From Myxococcales bacterium (GTDB lineage Bacteria; Myxococcota_A; Polyangia; Haliangiales; Haliangiaceae): DNA of 64,000 bases. The stretch covers positions 1,054,001-1,118,000 of the forward strand of contig JADJUF010000001.1 in the NCBI GenBank assembly GCA_016717005.1. The letters are read 5' to 3'. The stretch's first letter is position 1; each line of letters opens with the position of its first letter. The notes under the pieces were generated by a model. The model worked only from the letters and a program-made list of their open reading frames with translations, did no database searches and had not been told where the DNA came from. Both the position numbers and the translations under genes were made by a program. Positions 22,009-32,204 of this stretch are shown here, piece after piece.

Positions 22009-22788
22009 ATGTCCAAGCACCTGTCGCTCGCTTGCTGCGCCCTGCTCGTCTCGACCGCCTGCGCCTCGCCCGAGGTCGAGGACGATCCGATCGACCAGCC
22101 CGAGCTGACCGCCGCCGAGGTCGCGGCGGCGTGGCGCATCACCCAGACCATCGGCAACGCGCCGGCCTCGGCGGGCTACCACGCCGCCGACGGCACCGTG
22201 AACGGCCGCGCCTACTGCGCCGCCACCGATCTGTCGGTGCGCGGCCTGACCGCGACCCAGATCCACAACCTGCTCGAGCGCCTGGCCCGGGCCGGGTTCG
22301 CCGCGTGGTACCGCAAGGACGGCGTCGACGGCTGGCGCGGCGCCGACCACATCCACGCGGTCTACGCCAACAGCAAGATGAAGACCCAGCTCCGCGCCCA
22401 GGTGCGCTCGTTCCTGGTCGGGCGCAACGGCCTGGTCAGCAACACGCGCTACCGCTGGCACAGCTTCACCGCGGCGGCGCTGCGGGTCGTCACCGCCAAG
22501 TTCGCGGCCAGCGCCAGCGGGACCAGCAACGGCGGCGCCGGCGTGCCCGCGCGGATCAACACCTCGGGCGCGCCGCTGACCGTGCGCGCCGGCGCCAGCA
22601 CCTCGACCGCCGCGGTCGGCTCGGTCGCCGACGGCGCGTTCGTGACCATCCGCTGCCAGCGCGTCGGCCAGGCGGTGACCGGCACCTACGGCCGCTCGAC
22701 CCTGTGGGATCGCATCGACGGCGGCTACGTCGCCGACGCCTACGTCGCGACCGGCGCCGACGGCCAGGTGGCGCCGACCTGCCCGTGA
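22009..22788 (+). CDS. Secreted SH3-domain protein with M15-like N-terminal domain
   Basis: A 259-residue exported protein. MSKHLSLACCALLVSTAC looks like a lipoprotein-type signal. A middle domain (about 35-160) contains YCAATDLS and GADHIHAVYA. The spaced His/Asp/His arrangement is reminiscent of M15 D,D-peptidases, but I am not certain. Residues about 180-259 form a bacterial SH3 domain (APLTVRAGASTST, then VTIRCQRVGQ, then YVADAYVATG) that usually binds cell-wall peptides. The SH3 part is nearly identical to that of the next gene. An in-frame ATG at 21997 is an alternative start, but the second ATG matches the paralogue. Confidence 0.65.
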   Translation: MSKHLSLACCALLVSTACASPEVEDDPIDQPELTAAEVAAAWRITQTIGNAPASAGYHAADGTVNGRAYCAATDLSVRGLTATQIHNLLERLARAGFAAWYRKDGVDGWRGADHIHAVYANSKMKTQLRAQVRSFLVGRNGLVSNTRYRWHSFTAAALRVVTAKFAASASGTSNGGAGVPARINTSGAPLTVRAGASTSTAAVGSVADGAFVTIRCQRVGQAVTGTYGRSTLWDRIDGGYVADAYVATGADGQVAPTCP

Positions 22789-22885
22789 CGGGTTGCACCT
22801 GTAACAGCCGGCGCTACAGCCCGCGCGGCGGCGCCTGGGATCCCGCGCGGTTGGCGGTGGCGCGGGGCTTGCTGAAGGACCAGCC

Positions 22886-23773
22886 ATGACCCACTCGCGC
22901 ACGTTCGTGTTCCTCGCCGCCGCGCTCGCGTGCGGCGCCTGCACCACCCTGGTCGCCGACGACGTCACCGGCCCCGACGACCCCGCCGGCGATCTCGGCG
23001 ACGAGCTCTGGGACGACGACGGCCCGCTGCCTGGCGACGAGGCGTCAGACGCGGCCGAGGCCGTGCCGGATCTGTACGCGGTCGCGCCGCGGTTCCAGGT
23101 GCCGTTCCCGTGCGGCCAGACCTGGGCTGGCCAGACCCGCACCAACCACAGCCCCCAGAGCTCGGTCGACTTCAACCGCGCCAACGACGACGGCGATCCG
23201 GTCGCCGCGGCGGCCGCGGGCACGGTCACGCGCGTCGCCAACGCCGGCTCGGTCAGCTACGGCCGGTGGATCGAGATCAGCCACGGCAACGGCTACACCA
23301 CCCGCTACGCCCACCTGTCGGCGCAGCGCGTCTCGGTCGGCCAGACCGTGCGCCAGGGCCAGGTCATCGGCAACGTCGGCACGACCGGCGGCTCGACCGG
23401 GCCGCACCTGCACTACGAGCAGCGCCACAACGGCGTCGCGGTCCGCGCCGCCTTCGACGGCGCCGGCGCGCTGTACTTCGGGACCCGCAACTACAAGAGC
23501 GTCAACGCGTGCAGCGGCAGCGCCGGCGTCGCCGGGCGCGTGAACACCGCGGGCGCGCCGCTGACCGTCCGCGCCGGCGCCAGCACGTCGACCGCCGCCC
23601 TCGGCTCGGTCGCCGACGGCACCCACGTCACGATCCGGTGCCAGCAGCGCGGCCAGTCGATCACCGGGACCTACGGCACGTCGACCCTGTGGGACAACAT
23701 CGGCAGCGGCTACATCGCCGACGCGTACGTCGCGACCGGCTCCGACGGCCAGGTCGCGCCGACCTGCCCGTGA
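22886..23773 (+). CDS. Secreted M23-family peptidase-like protein with SH3 domain
   Basis: A 295-residue exported protein. The signal peptide (MTHSRTFVFLAAALACGAC) is followed by an acidic linker to about residue 65 and a lysostaphin-type M23 domain (about 70-200). The latter shows NHSPQSSVDFN (HxxxxxxxD zinc site), ISHGNGYTTRYAHLS and GPHLHYEQ (HxH). All three zinc-site elements appear present, so it may cleave peptidoglycan cross-bridges. The C-terminal 80 residues are an SH3 domain almost identical to that of the upstream gene, both ending DGQVAPTCP. GAAGGA-like sequence precedes the ATG. The pair probably arose by duplication of the SH3 module and may act together on cell walls. Confidence 0.78.
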   Translation: MTHSRTFVFLAAALACGACTTLVADDVTGPDDPAGDLGDELWDDDGPLPGDEASDAAEAVPDLYAVAPRFQVPFPCGQTWAGQTRTNHSPQSSVDFNRANDDGDPVAAAAAGTVTRVANAGSVSYGRWIEISHGNGYTTRYAHLSAQRVSVGQTVRQGQVIGNVGTTGGSTGPHLHYEQRHNGVAVRAAFDGAGALYFGTRNYKSVNACSGSAGVAGRVNTAGAPLTVRAGASTSTAALGSVADGTHVTIRCQQRGQSITGTYGTSTLWDNIGSGYIADAYVATGSDGQVAPTCP

Positions 23774-23785
23774 GCCGCCCGTGCG

Positions 23786-24484
23786 TCAGCGGCAGTGATC
23801 GTCGCGGCCGGTCTCGACCACGCAGCCGGCGACGCAGACCTCGGTGCGCACGCCGACGCCGGCCTCGCACCGGTACAGCGCCTGGGGGTCGCCGTCGACC
23901 TCGTCGCCGCCGCAGTAGAAGCCGCCGGTGGTGCACGGCCCGGGCTGCCCGTCGTCGGCGGCGCGGCAGGTGTCGTCGGTGGTCGGCGCCACGACGCAGC
24001 CGGCGCGGCAGCGCCCGCGGGCCTTGGGCACGCCGTCGCGATCGCACTGGTACAGCGTCGCCGGATCGCCGGCGAGCTTGTCGCCGCCGCAGTACAGCCC
24101 GCCATCGACGCACGCGCCGATCGGCGACAGCTCGATCGTCAGCCCCGCGCGCTGCCCCGGCGCCAGCGTCGTGCTGGCGGCGCCGGTGCCGAGCACCATC
24201 GCGCCGAGCTTGCCCGCGGCGACGACGCCGACCTCGATCGGCAGGTCGCCGTCGATCGCGATCGCCAGCGCGGTGACCACCGGCAGCTCGACCGCGCCGC
24301 CGCCGCCGGGCGCGGTCGCGGCGTAGGCGTGGAGCTCGCCGTGGAGCACGTCGAGCTCGAGCTGATCGATCGCGCCGACGGTCGCCGACTCGATCCGCAC
24401 CGCCACGCACGCGCCGGCGACGTCCGCGCACGGATCGGGCCCGGCGCAGCCGGCGACGGCCGCGACCAGCAGCGCGCGGCTCAC
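23786..24484 (-). CDS. Cys-rich repeat lipoprotein
   Basis: A 232-residue protein starting at GTG 24484, which overlaps the stop of the upstream gene (GTGA). The lipobox VAGC is at residues 10-13. After a beta-rich middle region come two copies of a Cys-rich module of about 50 residues, each of the form G-YCGGD...GDP..LY.C......C.AGCVV....D.C. Such modules are frequent in secreted myxobacterial proteins, but their function is not known to me. Coupling with the TPR/PEGA gene upstream suggests a shared envelope role. Confidence 0.65.
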   Translation of the reverse strand: MSRALLVAAVAGCAGPDPCADVAGACVAVRIESATVGAIDQLELDVLHGELHAYAATAPGGGGAVELPVVTALAIAIDGDLPIEVGVVAAGKLGAMVLGTGAASTTLAPGQRAGLTIELSPIGACVDGGLYCGGDKLAGDPATLYQCDRDGVPKARGRCRAGCVVAPTTDDTCRAADDGQPGPCTTGGFYCGGDEVDGDPQALYRCEAGVGVRTEVCVAGCVVETGRDDHCR

Positions 24485-25185
24485 GGCCGGCACCCGAGCG
24501 CGTCGCAGCGGATCGGCGGCAACACGGCCGGGTCGTCGGGCTGGCTCGCCAGGACGATCGCGGTCGCGGTCAGCGCCGCGGCGCCGGCCACGGTCGGCCA
24601 GAACCACCAGCGCCGGTGCAGCGGGCGCGCCGGCCGGCCCAGGCGCAGCTCGACCGCCAGCGCGCCGCCGGCCGGCACCAGCACCGTGCGCGTGACCGAG
24701 GCCCGCCCCGGATGATCGGCGACGACGGTGTGCGCGCCCGCGGTCACGGCCAGCGCGTGGTACGGCGCGGGCCCGACCACGGCGCCGTCGAGGTGGATCA
24801 CCGCGCCGGCCGGCGCGGTCGTGACGTGCAGCGCGCCGGTGCGCAGGCACAGGTCGCGCAGCCGCTCGAGCTCGGCCGCCCGCGGGTCGCCGGCCGGGAC
24901 CCGCGCGAGGAAGTCGTCGGCGCTCGCGCGCGCGGCCTGACAGTCGCCGAGCTGGACCGCGGTCAGCGCCAGCCAGCGGGACGGGTTGGCGCGGTCGGGC
25001 ACCAGCTCGTGCGCGATCGTGAACTCGCGGCGCGCGGCCAGGTAGTCGCCGGCGCGGAACGCGGCGACGCCGCGATCGAGGTGGAACAGCGCCGTGGTCT
25101 CGGTCGCGTCCGCGCGCGCGCCGCCGACGCTGGCGACCGCGGCGGCGACGAGGATCGAGGCCACCGCGCGGCGCATCCGTGCCAT
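24481..25185 (-). CDS. TPR/PEGA-domain envelope protein
   Basis: A 234-residue protein with an N-terminal signal (MARMRRAVASILVAAAVASVGGARA), a TPR-like region (about 35-110, with LDRGVAAFRAGDYLAARREF), and a PEGA domain (about 118-185, GALHVTTAPAGAVIHLDGAVVG). A transmembrane helix lies near residues 193-212, before a short tail. PEGA-TPR proteins are common partners of myxobacterial Ser/Thr kinases. Here the gene diverges from a kinase gene with only 18 bp between start codons. The shared promoter and domain type argue for a joint signalling role. Confidence 0.72.
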   Translation of the reverse strand: MARMRRAVASILVAAAVASVGGARADATETTALFHLDRGVAAFRAGDYLAARREFTIAHELVPDRANPSRWLALTAVQLGDCQAARASADDFLARVPAGDPRAAELERLRDLCLRTGALHVTTAPAGAVIHLDGAVVGPAPYHALAVTAGAHTVVADHPGRASVTRTVLVPAGGALAVELRLGRPARPLHRRWWFWPTVAGAAALTATAIVLASQPDDPAVLPPIRCDALGCRP

Positions 25186-25203
25186 AGTAGGTCGCGACCC
25201 TCG

Positions 25204-26572
<1,369 letters not shown>

Positions 26573-26573
<1 letters not shown>

Positions 26574-27883
26574 TGGCCGCCGAGCCGCCACGCGCCACCG
26601 AGCCGCTGGCCGCCGCGTCCGCCGTGCGCGCGCACGTCCGCGAGTGTCGCCTGACCAACCTCACCACCGGCGTCACCACCACCTTCGGCCGCGCCCGCAC
26701 GACCATCGGCGCCGACCCCCGCGCCGACGTCGTCGTCGACGACACGTCGATGTCGCGCCTGCACTGCGAGGTCCGGATCGTCGACGGCGCCGCGTTCGTG
26801 CGCGACCTCGGCAGCCGCAACGGCACGACCGTCGACCGCGTGCCGGTGCTCGACGCGCCGCTGCGCGACGGCGCGATCTTGACCTTGGGCCGCACCGAGC
26901 TGCGCTTCGATCTGGGCGCGCGCCAGGTCGAGATCCCGCTGGCCGCGCGCGATCACTTCGGCCGGCTGCGCGGCGCGTCGGTGCCGATGCGCGCGGTCTA
27001 CGCCCAGCTCGAGGCGGCCGCGGCCAGCACCGTCACGGTGCTGCTCCAGGGCGAGAGCGGCACCGGCAAGGATCTGGCAGCCGAGTCGCTGCACCTCGAG
27101 AGCCCGCGCCGCGACGGCCCGCTGGTCGTGGTCGACTGCGGCGCCGTGCCGGCCAACCTGCTCGAGGACGAGCTGTTCGGCCACGAGGCCGGGGCCTTCA
27201 CCGGCGCCACCAACCAGCGGATCGGCGCGTTCGAGGCCGCCGACGGCGGCACCGTCTTCCTCGACGAGATCGGCGAGCTGGCGCTCGAGCTGCAACCCAA
27301 GCTCCTGCGGGTGATCGAGCGCCACGAGATCCAGCGGGTCGGCGGCGTCGCGCGCATCCCGGTCGACGTGCGCGTGGTCGCCGCGACCAACCGCGACCTC
27401 AAGGCCGAGGTCAACGCCCGGCGCTTCCGCACCGATCTGTACTTCCGGCTGGCGGTGCTGGTGATCACCCTGCCGCCGCTGCGCGAGCGCACCGACGACA
27501 TCCCGCCGCTGGTCGAGGCGATCCTCGACGGCCTCGGCGATCGCGCGTCGCCGATGGCGCGGGCCCTGGCCGGCGGCGAGCTCCTGCCCGAGCTCCTGCG
27601 CCACGCCTGGCCCGGCAACGTCCGCGAGCTGCGCAACTACGTCGAGGCCTGCGTCGTGCGCCAGGAGCGCGCGCTGGCCGCGACCGCGCCGTCGACCGAG
27701 CCGACGATCGACGTCAGCCAGCCGCTGCGGGCGGTGCGCGACCGCTGGCTCCGCCACGTCGAGCGGCGCTACCTCGAGGCGCTCCTGCGCGCCCACGGCA
27801 ACAACGTCAGCGCCGCCGCGCGCGCCGCCGGCGTCGACCGCGTCCACCTGCACCGCCTGCTCAAGACCAGCGGGCTGCGCTGA
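26573..27883 (+). CDS. FHA-domain sigma-54-dependent activator
   Basis: A 436-residue transcription activator with no receiver domain. An FHA domain (about 30-112; TTIGADPRADVVVDD, MSRLHCEV, LGSRNGTTVD) replaces it. The AAA+ domain (about 125-355) has Walker A GESGTGKD, the sigma-54-contact GAFTGAT loop, Walker B GGTVFLDEIGEL and the arginine-finger region FRTDLYFRLAV. The Fis-type helix-turn-helix (about 390-436, NNVSAAARAAGVDRVHLHRLL) ends the protein. ATG 26573 shares its A with the expected TGA of the kinase gene. The adjacent Ser/Thr kinase is thus the obvious source of the phospho-signal read by the FHA domain. Confidence 0.9.
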
Positions 27884-28196
27884 CGCCGGCCCGGCGCCGC
27901 GCGGCGCCGCCCGATCACGCGACCGACTCGCCCCGCGCCACCTTCTGCTTGGAGCTCCACGAGACCTCCTTCGCGACATCGATCCATAGCCATCGCATCC
28001 ATCGCGTCCCCGAGATGATGGCTGGAGGTGACAGCGCCCCCTGCGCCGCGGCGCCACCGCCGAGGATCACGGCGCCCCGCGACGTCGATGAGGCTGCCGC
28101 CACGGCGCCAGCCGACCGCGCGCAGCCAGGAGCGCGCCCGCACCTCGACGACGCCAGATGAGGCCGCCGCGATGCCGCCGACGCCCCCGGCGCGCA
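27884..28196. other. Convergent intergenic region with a doubtful small ORF
   Basis: This 313-bp gap lies between the activator and maiA, which converge. A 62-codon ORF on the minus strand (28103 to 27915), ending KVARGESVA, is the only candidate gene. Its 3' half is less GC-biased and includes a Trp-rich stretch. I have no family for it and would not rely on it. No terminator is evident. Confidence 0.3.
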
Positions 28197-28859
28197 CTAC
28201 ACCACCGCGTCGGGCTGGCGATCGGGGTGCGCGGCCGCGAACCCGGGCAGCGCGTTGCACGCGGCCTCGATCGCCAAGAGCCGCGGGAAGCGTTCGACGT
28301 CGACGCCGAACCGCCGCGCCGAGTACAGCTGCGGCACCAGGAAGCAGTCGGCGATCGTGGGCGCGTCGCCGATCGAGAACGGGTGACCGTCGCCGGCCGC
28401 GGCCTCGTAGGCGGCGAGGCCGGTCGAGATGAAGCCGCCGACCCAGGCGCGGTCGTCGCCGCCGAGCTCCTTGACCTTGCGCGTGGTCGACAGGTTCTGG
28501 AGCGGCTGGATCCCGGTGTTGACCAGCTCGGCCAGGGCCCGGGCCCGAGCCCGGGTCACCATCGCAGCGTGGGTCGCGCCGCCTGGCAAGAGCGGCGCGT
28601 GCGGCCAGCGCTCGTCGAGGTACTCGAGGATCGGCAGCGACTGGGTCAGGAAGATCGCGACGCCGTCGTCGTCGACCACCTCGAGGGTCGGCACCTGCGC
28701 CATCGGGTTCTTGGCCCGGTAGTCGGCGCCGTGCTGGGCGCCGCCGTCCTTGATGATGTTGACGACGCGGTACGCGTAGGCGAGGCCCTTGAGGCCCAGG
28801 CCGATGCGCACGCGGTAGCTGGCCGACGAGCGCCAGTAGTTGTGCAGGACCAGGTTCAC
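28197..28859 (-). CDS. maiA: Maleylacetoacetate isomerase (zeta-class GST)
   Basis: A 220-residue glutathione S-transferase-fold enzyme isomerising maleylacetoacetate to fumarylacetoacetate. The N-terminus LHNYWRSSASYRVRIGLGLKG holds the zeta-class SSxSxRVRI active-site motif. NPMAQVPTLEVVD and LTQSLPILEYLDE form the glutathione site. The C-terminal helical domain ends with SIGDAPTIADCFLVPQLYSA. GTG 28859 overlaps the stop of fahA (GTGA), so the two are co-translated. It supplies the step between HmgA and FahA. Confidence 0.9.
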   Translation of the reverse strand: MNLVLHNYWRSSASYRVRIGLGLKGLAYAYRVVNIIKDGGAQHGADYRAKNPMAQVPTLEVVDDDGVAIFLTQSLPILEYLDERWPHAPLLPGGATHAAMVTRARARALAELVNTGIQPLQNLSTTRKVKELGGDDRAWVGGFISTGLAAYEAAAGDGHPFSIGDAPTIADCFLVPQLYSARRFGVDVERFPRLLAIEAACNALPGFAAAHPDRQPDAVV

Positions 28860-29845
28860 GCGCCACCGCCCGCGGCCACGACGGTCTGATCGATCCGCCC
28901 GAACGGGCTCGAGCCGTCGGGCAGGACCGCCTCGATCTCGATCCGATCGCCGACCTTCATGAACGGCGTCACGGGCGCGCCGGTGTCGATCGTCTCGATC
29001 ATCCGGATCTCGGCCAGGCACGAGATGCCGCGCGCGCGCTCGGCGTTCGAGACCGTGCCGCTGCCGACGATCGTGCCGGCGGTGTAGCGGCGGGTCTTGC
29101 ACAGGTGCGCGATCAGATCGTGAAACGAGAAGTGCATCTCGGGGCCGCTGTCGCAGTCGCCGATGACCGCGCCGTTGTAGGTCGAGCGCACCCGCGCCTG
29201 CAGGCGGCCGTCGGCCCAGGCCGCGCCGAGCTCGTCGGGCGTGACCGCGAACGGCGAGAACGCGGTGGCCGGCTTGCTCTGGAAGAAGCCGAAGCCCTTG
29301 GCCAGCTCGTCGGGGATCAGGTTGCGCAGCGTGACGTCGTTGGCCAGCATCACCAGGCGCACGTACGGCGCGGCCTCGGCCGCGGTGGTGCCGCGCGGCG
29401 TGTCGCCGAGGATCACCACCACCTCGGACTCGTAGTCGAGGCCCCAGGCCGGATCGATCAGCTCGACCGGATCGCGCGGGCCCAGGAGATCGCCGGAGCC
29501 GCCCTGGTAGACCAGCGGATCGGTGGTGAGCGTCGCCGGCGGCTCGGCCTTGCGGGCCTTGCGGACCAGGATGACGTGGTTGAGGTAGGCCGAGCCGTCG
29601 ACCCACTCGTAGGCGCGCGGCAGCGGCGCGGCCAGGCGCGCGGGATCGATCGGCACGCCGTCGAGGTGGCCGCCGTCGAGCGCCGCGGCGGTGGCGCGCA
29701 GCGCCGGCTCGGCCGCGTCCCAGTCGTCGAGCGCGCGCTGCATCGAGGTCCACGGCGCGGGCGCCGGCGCGCCGACCTCACCGTCGGCGCGGACCACCAG
29801 GAGACGACCGTCGCGGGTGCCATCGCGGAGTGTGGCGAGCTTCAT
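28856..29845 (-). CDS. fahA: Fumarylacetoacetase-family hydrolase
   Basis: A 329-residue FAH-superfamily enzyme cleaving fumarylacetoacetate to fumarate and acetoacetate. Metal ligands are visible in LDYESEVVVILGD (ExE) and MLANDVTLRN (D). FGFFQSKPATAFSPFAVTPDEL and YTAGTIVGSGTVSN are family signatures of the short bacterial form. The ATG at 29845 begins MKLATLRDGTRDG, typical for the family. It lies directly upstream of maiA with a four-base overlap. An inverted repeat 11-46 bp in front of the start may be its operator. Confidence 0.9.
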   Translation of the reverse strand: MKLATLRDGTRDGRLLVVRADGEVGAPAPAPWTSMQRALDDWDAAEPALRATAAALDGGHLDGVPIDPARLAAPLPRAYEWVDGSAYLNHVILVRKARKAEPPATLTTDPLVYQGGSGDLLGPRDPVELIDPAWGLDYESEVVVILGDTPRGTTAAEAAPYVRLVMLANDVTLRNLIPDELAKGFGFFQSKPATAFSPFAVTPDELGAAWADGRLQARVRSTYNGAVIGDCDSGPEMHFSFHDLIAHLCKTRRYTAGTIVGSGTVSNAERARGISCLAEIRMIETIDTGAPVTPFMKVGDRIEIEAVLPDGSSPFGRIDQTVVAAGGGA

Positions 29846-29855
29846 CGCCGCGGAC

Positions 29856-29891
29856 CTTACGCCGGCGTCGCCGACGTGTCACCGGCGTAAG
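29856..29891. promoter_or_regulatory. Inverted repeat upstream of fahA
   Basis: CTTACGCCGG at 29856-29865 is matched by CCGGCGTAAG at 29882-29891, a perfect 10-bp dyad with 16 bp between arms. It sits just in front of the fahA start and could be an operator or a leader hairpin. The hmgA repeats have a different sequence, so a shared regulator is not indicated. Confidence 0.4.
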
Positions 29892-29971
29892 CCGAGCCCG
29901 GGCCCGGCGTTAAGAGGGCACTTCCCCGGCGGCGCGCTCGCGTCGCCCCCCTTCCCTCCCAGGAGCCCCCC

Positions 29972-30835
29972 ATGTCTCTCGGATCTGGTGGCCGCGCGGC
30001 CGCCCTGCTCGTGCTCTGTCTCGCGGCGTCGGCGTGCGGCGCGCGGCCGCAGTACGCCTCGGCCCGCATGGCCGACGCCCCGGCGATGGCCGACGCGCCG
30101 CCGCCGCCGCCGCTCGAGCGGTCGCTGTTCGCGCGCGATCCACAAGGCGCGCTCACCGAGGACGCGCTCCAGCAGATCCTCGCGGCGCCGATCGAGCTCG
30201 ATCTGCCGGCCCGGGTCGGCGTCGTGCCGGTCGTGACCGCGACCGACTGGCGCGGCCCCAACCCCGACTACCTGCGGGTGCCGGCCGGGGTCGCGCCGTT
30301 CGTGCAGCGCCTGCGCGGCAGTGAGCCGTTCACGCTCGTGACCGAGGTGATGCCGATCCCGTCGGGCTCGCTGGGCATGGAGGCCCTGCGCGAGGTCGCG
30401 GCGCGCTACCGGCTGCGCTACGTGATGCTGTACCGCGAGGTGATCGCGACCCGGAGCACGGTCGGGCCGATCGCCTGGGGCTACGCGACCGTCGTCGGCG
30501 CGGCGTTCTTGCCCGGCCAGGATCACGCCGCGTACGGCTACGTCGAGGCCAGCCTGTTCGACGTCAAGACCGGCCTGCTCCTGTTCACGACCCGGCGCTC
30601 GGTGCTCGGGCGGCGCCGCTCGAACCTGTGGCACCAGGACGACAAGCTGGCGGCGCTGGCCTCGACCCTCGCCGTGCGCTCGGCGCCGGCGCTGGCCGAC
30701 GACGTCAAGAGCGACCTCTACCGCTTCGCCGACGCCGCCCGGGTCGAGAACGAGCACCGCGCGCAGGTCGCGGGCGGCGCGCCGGTGCTGGTGCCGATGC
30801 CCCCGACCACCGCGGTCGCGAGCGACGACCGCTAG
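29972..30835 (+). CDS. Putative lipoprotein, unknown function
   Basis: A 287-residue exported protein with signal MSLGSGGRAAALLVLCLAASAC and Cys22 as the likely lipidation site. A Pro/Ala-rich linker leads to a globular domain from about residue 55. That domain (RVGVVPVVTATDW, then YRLRYVMLYREV, then YGYVEASLFDVKTGLLLFTTR) resembles the nucleotide-free alpha/beta fold of bacterial lipoproteins that sense or scaffold at the outer membrane. I have no closer match. A GGAGCC-like sequence precedes the ATG. It diverges from fahA. Confidence 0.6.
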   Translation: MSLGSGGRAAALLVLCLAASACGARPQYASARMADAPAMADAPPPPPLERSLFARDPQGALTEDALQQILAAPIELDLPARVGVVPVVTATDWRGPNPDYLRVPAGVAPFVQRLRGSEPFTLVTEVMPIPSGSLGMEALREVAARYRLRYVMLYREVIATRSTVGPIAWGYATVVGAAFLPGQDHAAYGYVEASLFDVKTGLLLFTTRRSVLGRRRSNLWHQDDKLAALASTLAVRSAPALADDVKSDLYRFADAARVENEHRAQVAGGAPVLVPMPPTTAVASDDR

Positions 30836-30848
30836 CCGCCGGTCGCCG

Positions 30849-31262
30849 TCAGCGCTCCAACGGCAGGCCCAGCAGGGCCTTGCGCGCCAGGTCCAGGAAG
30901 TCGGTCTGCGTGACGATGCCGACCAGGGCGTCGTCCTCGTCGACCACCGCCACCGATCCGATCTTGTACTCGAGCATCAGCGCCGCCGCCTCGTGGGCCG
31001 GCGCGTCGGGGCCGACCTTGACCACCTCGCGGCTCATGATCTCGGAGATGCGCGGCGTGCGCTTGGCCGCGGCGGTGCGCAGCAGATCGCGGTCCGAGAG
31101 CACGCCGACCAGGCGCCCGCGATCGTCGACGACCGGCAGGTGCCGGATATCACCGGACTCCATCTCGGCGTGGGCCTCGGTCACCAGCTCGTTCGCGCGC
31201 ACGGTGATGAGCGCCGTGGACATCAGATAGCGGACCTTCAGGTGATAGGGCTTCACGGCCAC
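30849..31262 (-). CDS. Two-CBS-domain protein
   Basis: A 137-residue stand-alone CBS pair. CBS1 spans about residues 10-65 (MSTALITVRANELVTEAH, then LPVVDDRGRLVGVLSDRDLL). CBS2 spans about 72-130 (IMSREVVKVGPDAPAHEAA, then VAVVDEDDALVGIVTQTDFL). Such modules bind adenine nucleotides such as AMP, ATP or NAD and regulate partner proteins. I choose GTG 31262 because a GGATGG lies nine bases upstream. GTG 31256 is also possible. It diverges from the AmmeMemoRadiSam operon. Confidence 0.8.
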   Translation of the reverse strand: MAVKPYHLKVRYLMSTALITVRANELVTEAHAEMESGDIRHLPVVDDRGRLVGVLSDRDLLRTAAAKRTPRISEIMSREVVKVGPDAPAHEAAALMLEYKIGSVAVVDEDDALVGIVTQTDFLDLARKALLGLPLER

Positions 31263-31339
31263 AGCATGCCGCCATCCGGAGGCGATCGGTAGGCCACGAC
31301 AGGGTCTGATCGCGATCTCCAGCGCCGCGCGCCGCGCGC

Positions 31340-31378
31340 CAAGGGGGCCAAGGGGGGCGCGACGCCCCCGCCCCCTTG
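31340..31378. promoter_or_regulatory. Stable GC hairpin in divergent promoter region
   Basis: CAAGGGGG (31340-31347) pairs with CCCCCTTG (31371-31378), enclosing a second stem GGGGGCG/CGCCCCC with a three-base loop. It lies 32 bp before the amrB start. A role as a leader structure is possible, and there is no T-tract to mark a terminator. Confidence 0.35.
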
Positions 31379-31409
31379 CGGTCGCTGTACGCGGCCCCAC
31401 ATTTACGTC

Positions 31410-32204
31410 ATGCACGTGGTCACCCGCGCGCCGGCGGTCGCCGGCACCTTCTATCCAGCGGCGCCGAACGCCCTGGCGGCGCTGGTCGACGACCTCCTCG
31501 CGGCCGCGCGCCCGACCTCGCTGGAGCCGTGCCCGAAGGCGCTGATCGTGCCCCACGCCGGCTACGTGTACTCGGGGCCGATCGCCGCGGCTGGGTTCGC
31601 GCGCCTGGCGCCCTACGCCGACCGGATCGAGCGGGTGATCTTGATCGGGCCGACCCATCGCGTGTTCGTCACCGGCCTGGCGTGGCCCGACGCCGAGCGC
31701 CTGCGCACACCGCTGGGCGAGGTCGAGGTCGACACCGCCGCGCTGGCCGCGGTGCCCCAGGTCGCGGCCAGCGAGGTCGCGCACGCCCGCGAGCACGCCC
31801 TCGAGGTCGAGCTGCCGTTCCTCCAGCGGGTCGCGCCGCACGCGCGGATCGTGCCGCTGGCCGGCTCGCGCGCGAGCGCCGCCGAGGTCGGCGCGGTCCT
31901 CGAGGCGCTGTGGGGCGGCCCCGAGACCGTGATCGTGGTCAGCTCGGATCTGTCGCACTACCTGCCGTACCGCGCCGGGCGCGCCCGGGACGAGCGCACC
32001 GCCGACCGCATCCTCGACGCCGCCACCGATCTCGACGGCGACGACGCGTGCGGCGCGATGGCGGTCAACGGCCTGGCGTGGGTGGCGCGCCGCCGGCGCC
32101 TGCGGATCGAGCTGCTCGATCTGCGCAGCTCGGGCGACACCGCCGGCGGTCGCGACGAGGTCGTCGGCTACGGCGCGTTCGCCTTGTACGAGGTGGCGTC
32201 GTGA
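31410..32204 (+). CDS. amrB: AmmeMemoRadiSam system protein B (Memo-like)
   Basis: A 264-residue protein of the Memo family, structurally related to extradiol dioxygenases. It starts APAVAGTFYPAAPNALAALVDD, the family opening. PHAGYVYSGPIAAAGF, LIGPTHRV, HAREHALEVELPFLQ and VSSDLSHYLPY contain the His/Asp residues of the putative metal site. It is the first gene of a trio (B, A, radical SAM) found across bacteria and archaea. The natural reaction of the trio is not established. The next gene overlaps it by four bases. Confidence 0.9.
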   Translation: MHVVTRAPAVAGTFYPAAPNALAALVDDLLAAARPTSLEPCPKALIVPHAGYVYSGPIAAAGFARLAPYADRIERVILIGPTHRVFVTGLAWPDAERLRTPLGEVEVDTAALAAVPQVAASEVAHAREHALEVELPFLQRVAPHARIVPLAGSRASAAEVGAVLEALWGGPETVIVVSSDLSHYLPYRAGRARDERTADRILDAATDLDGDDACGAMAVNGLAWVARRRRLRIELLDLRSSGDTAGGRDEVVGYGAFALYEVAS

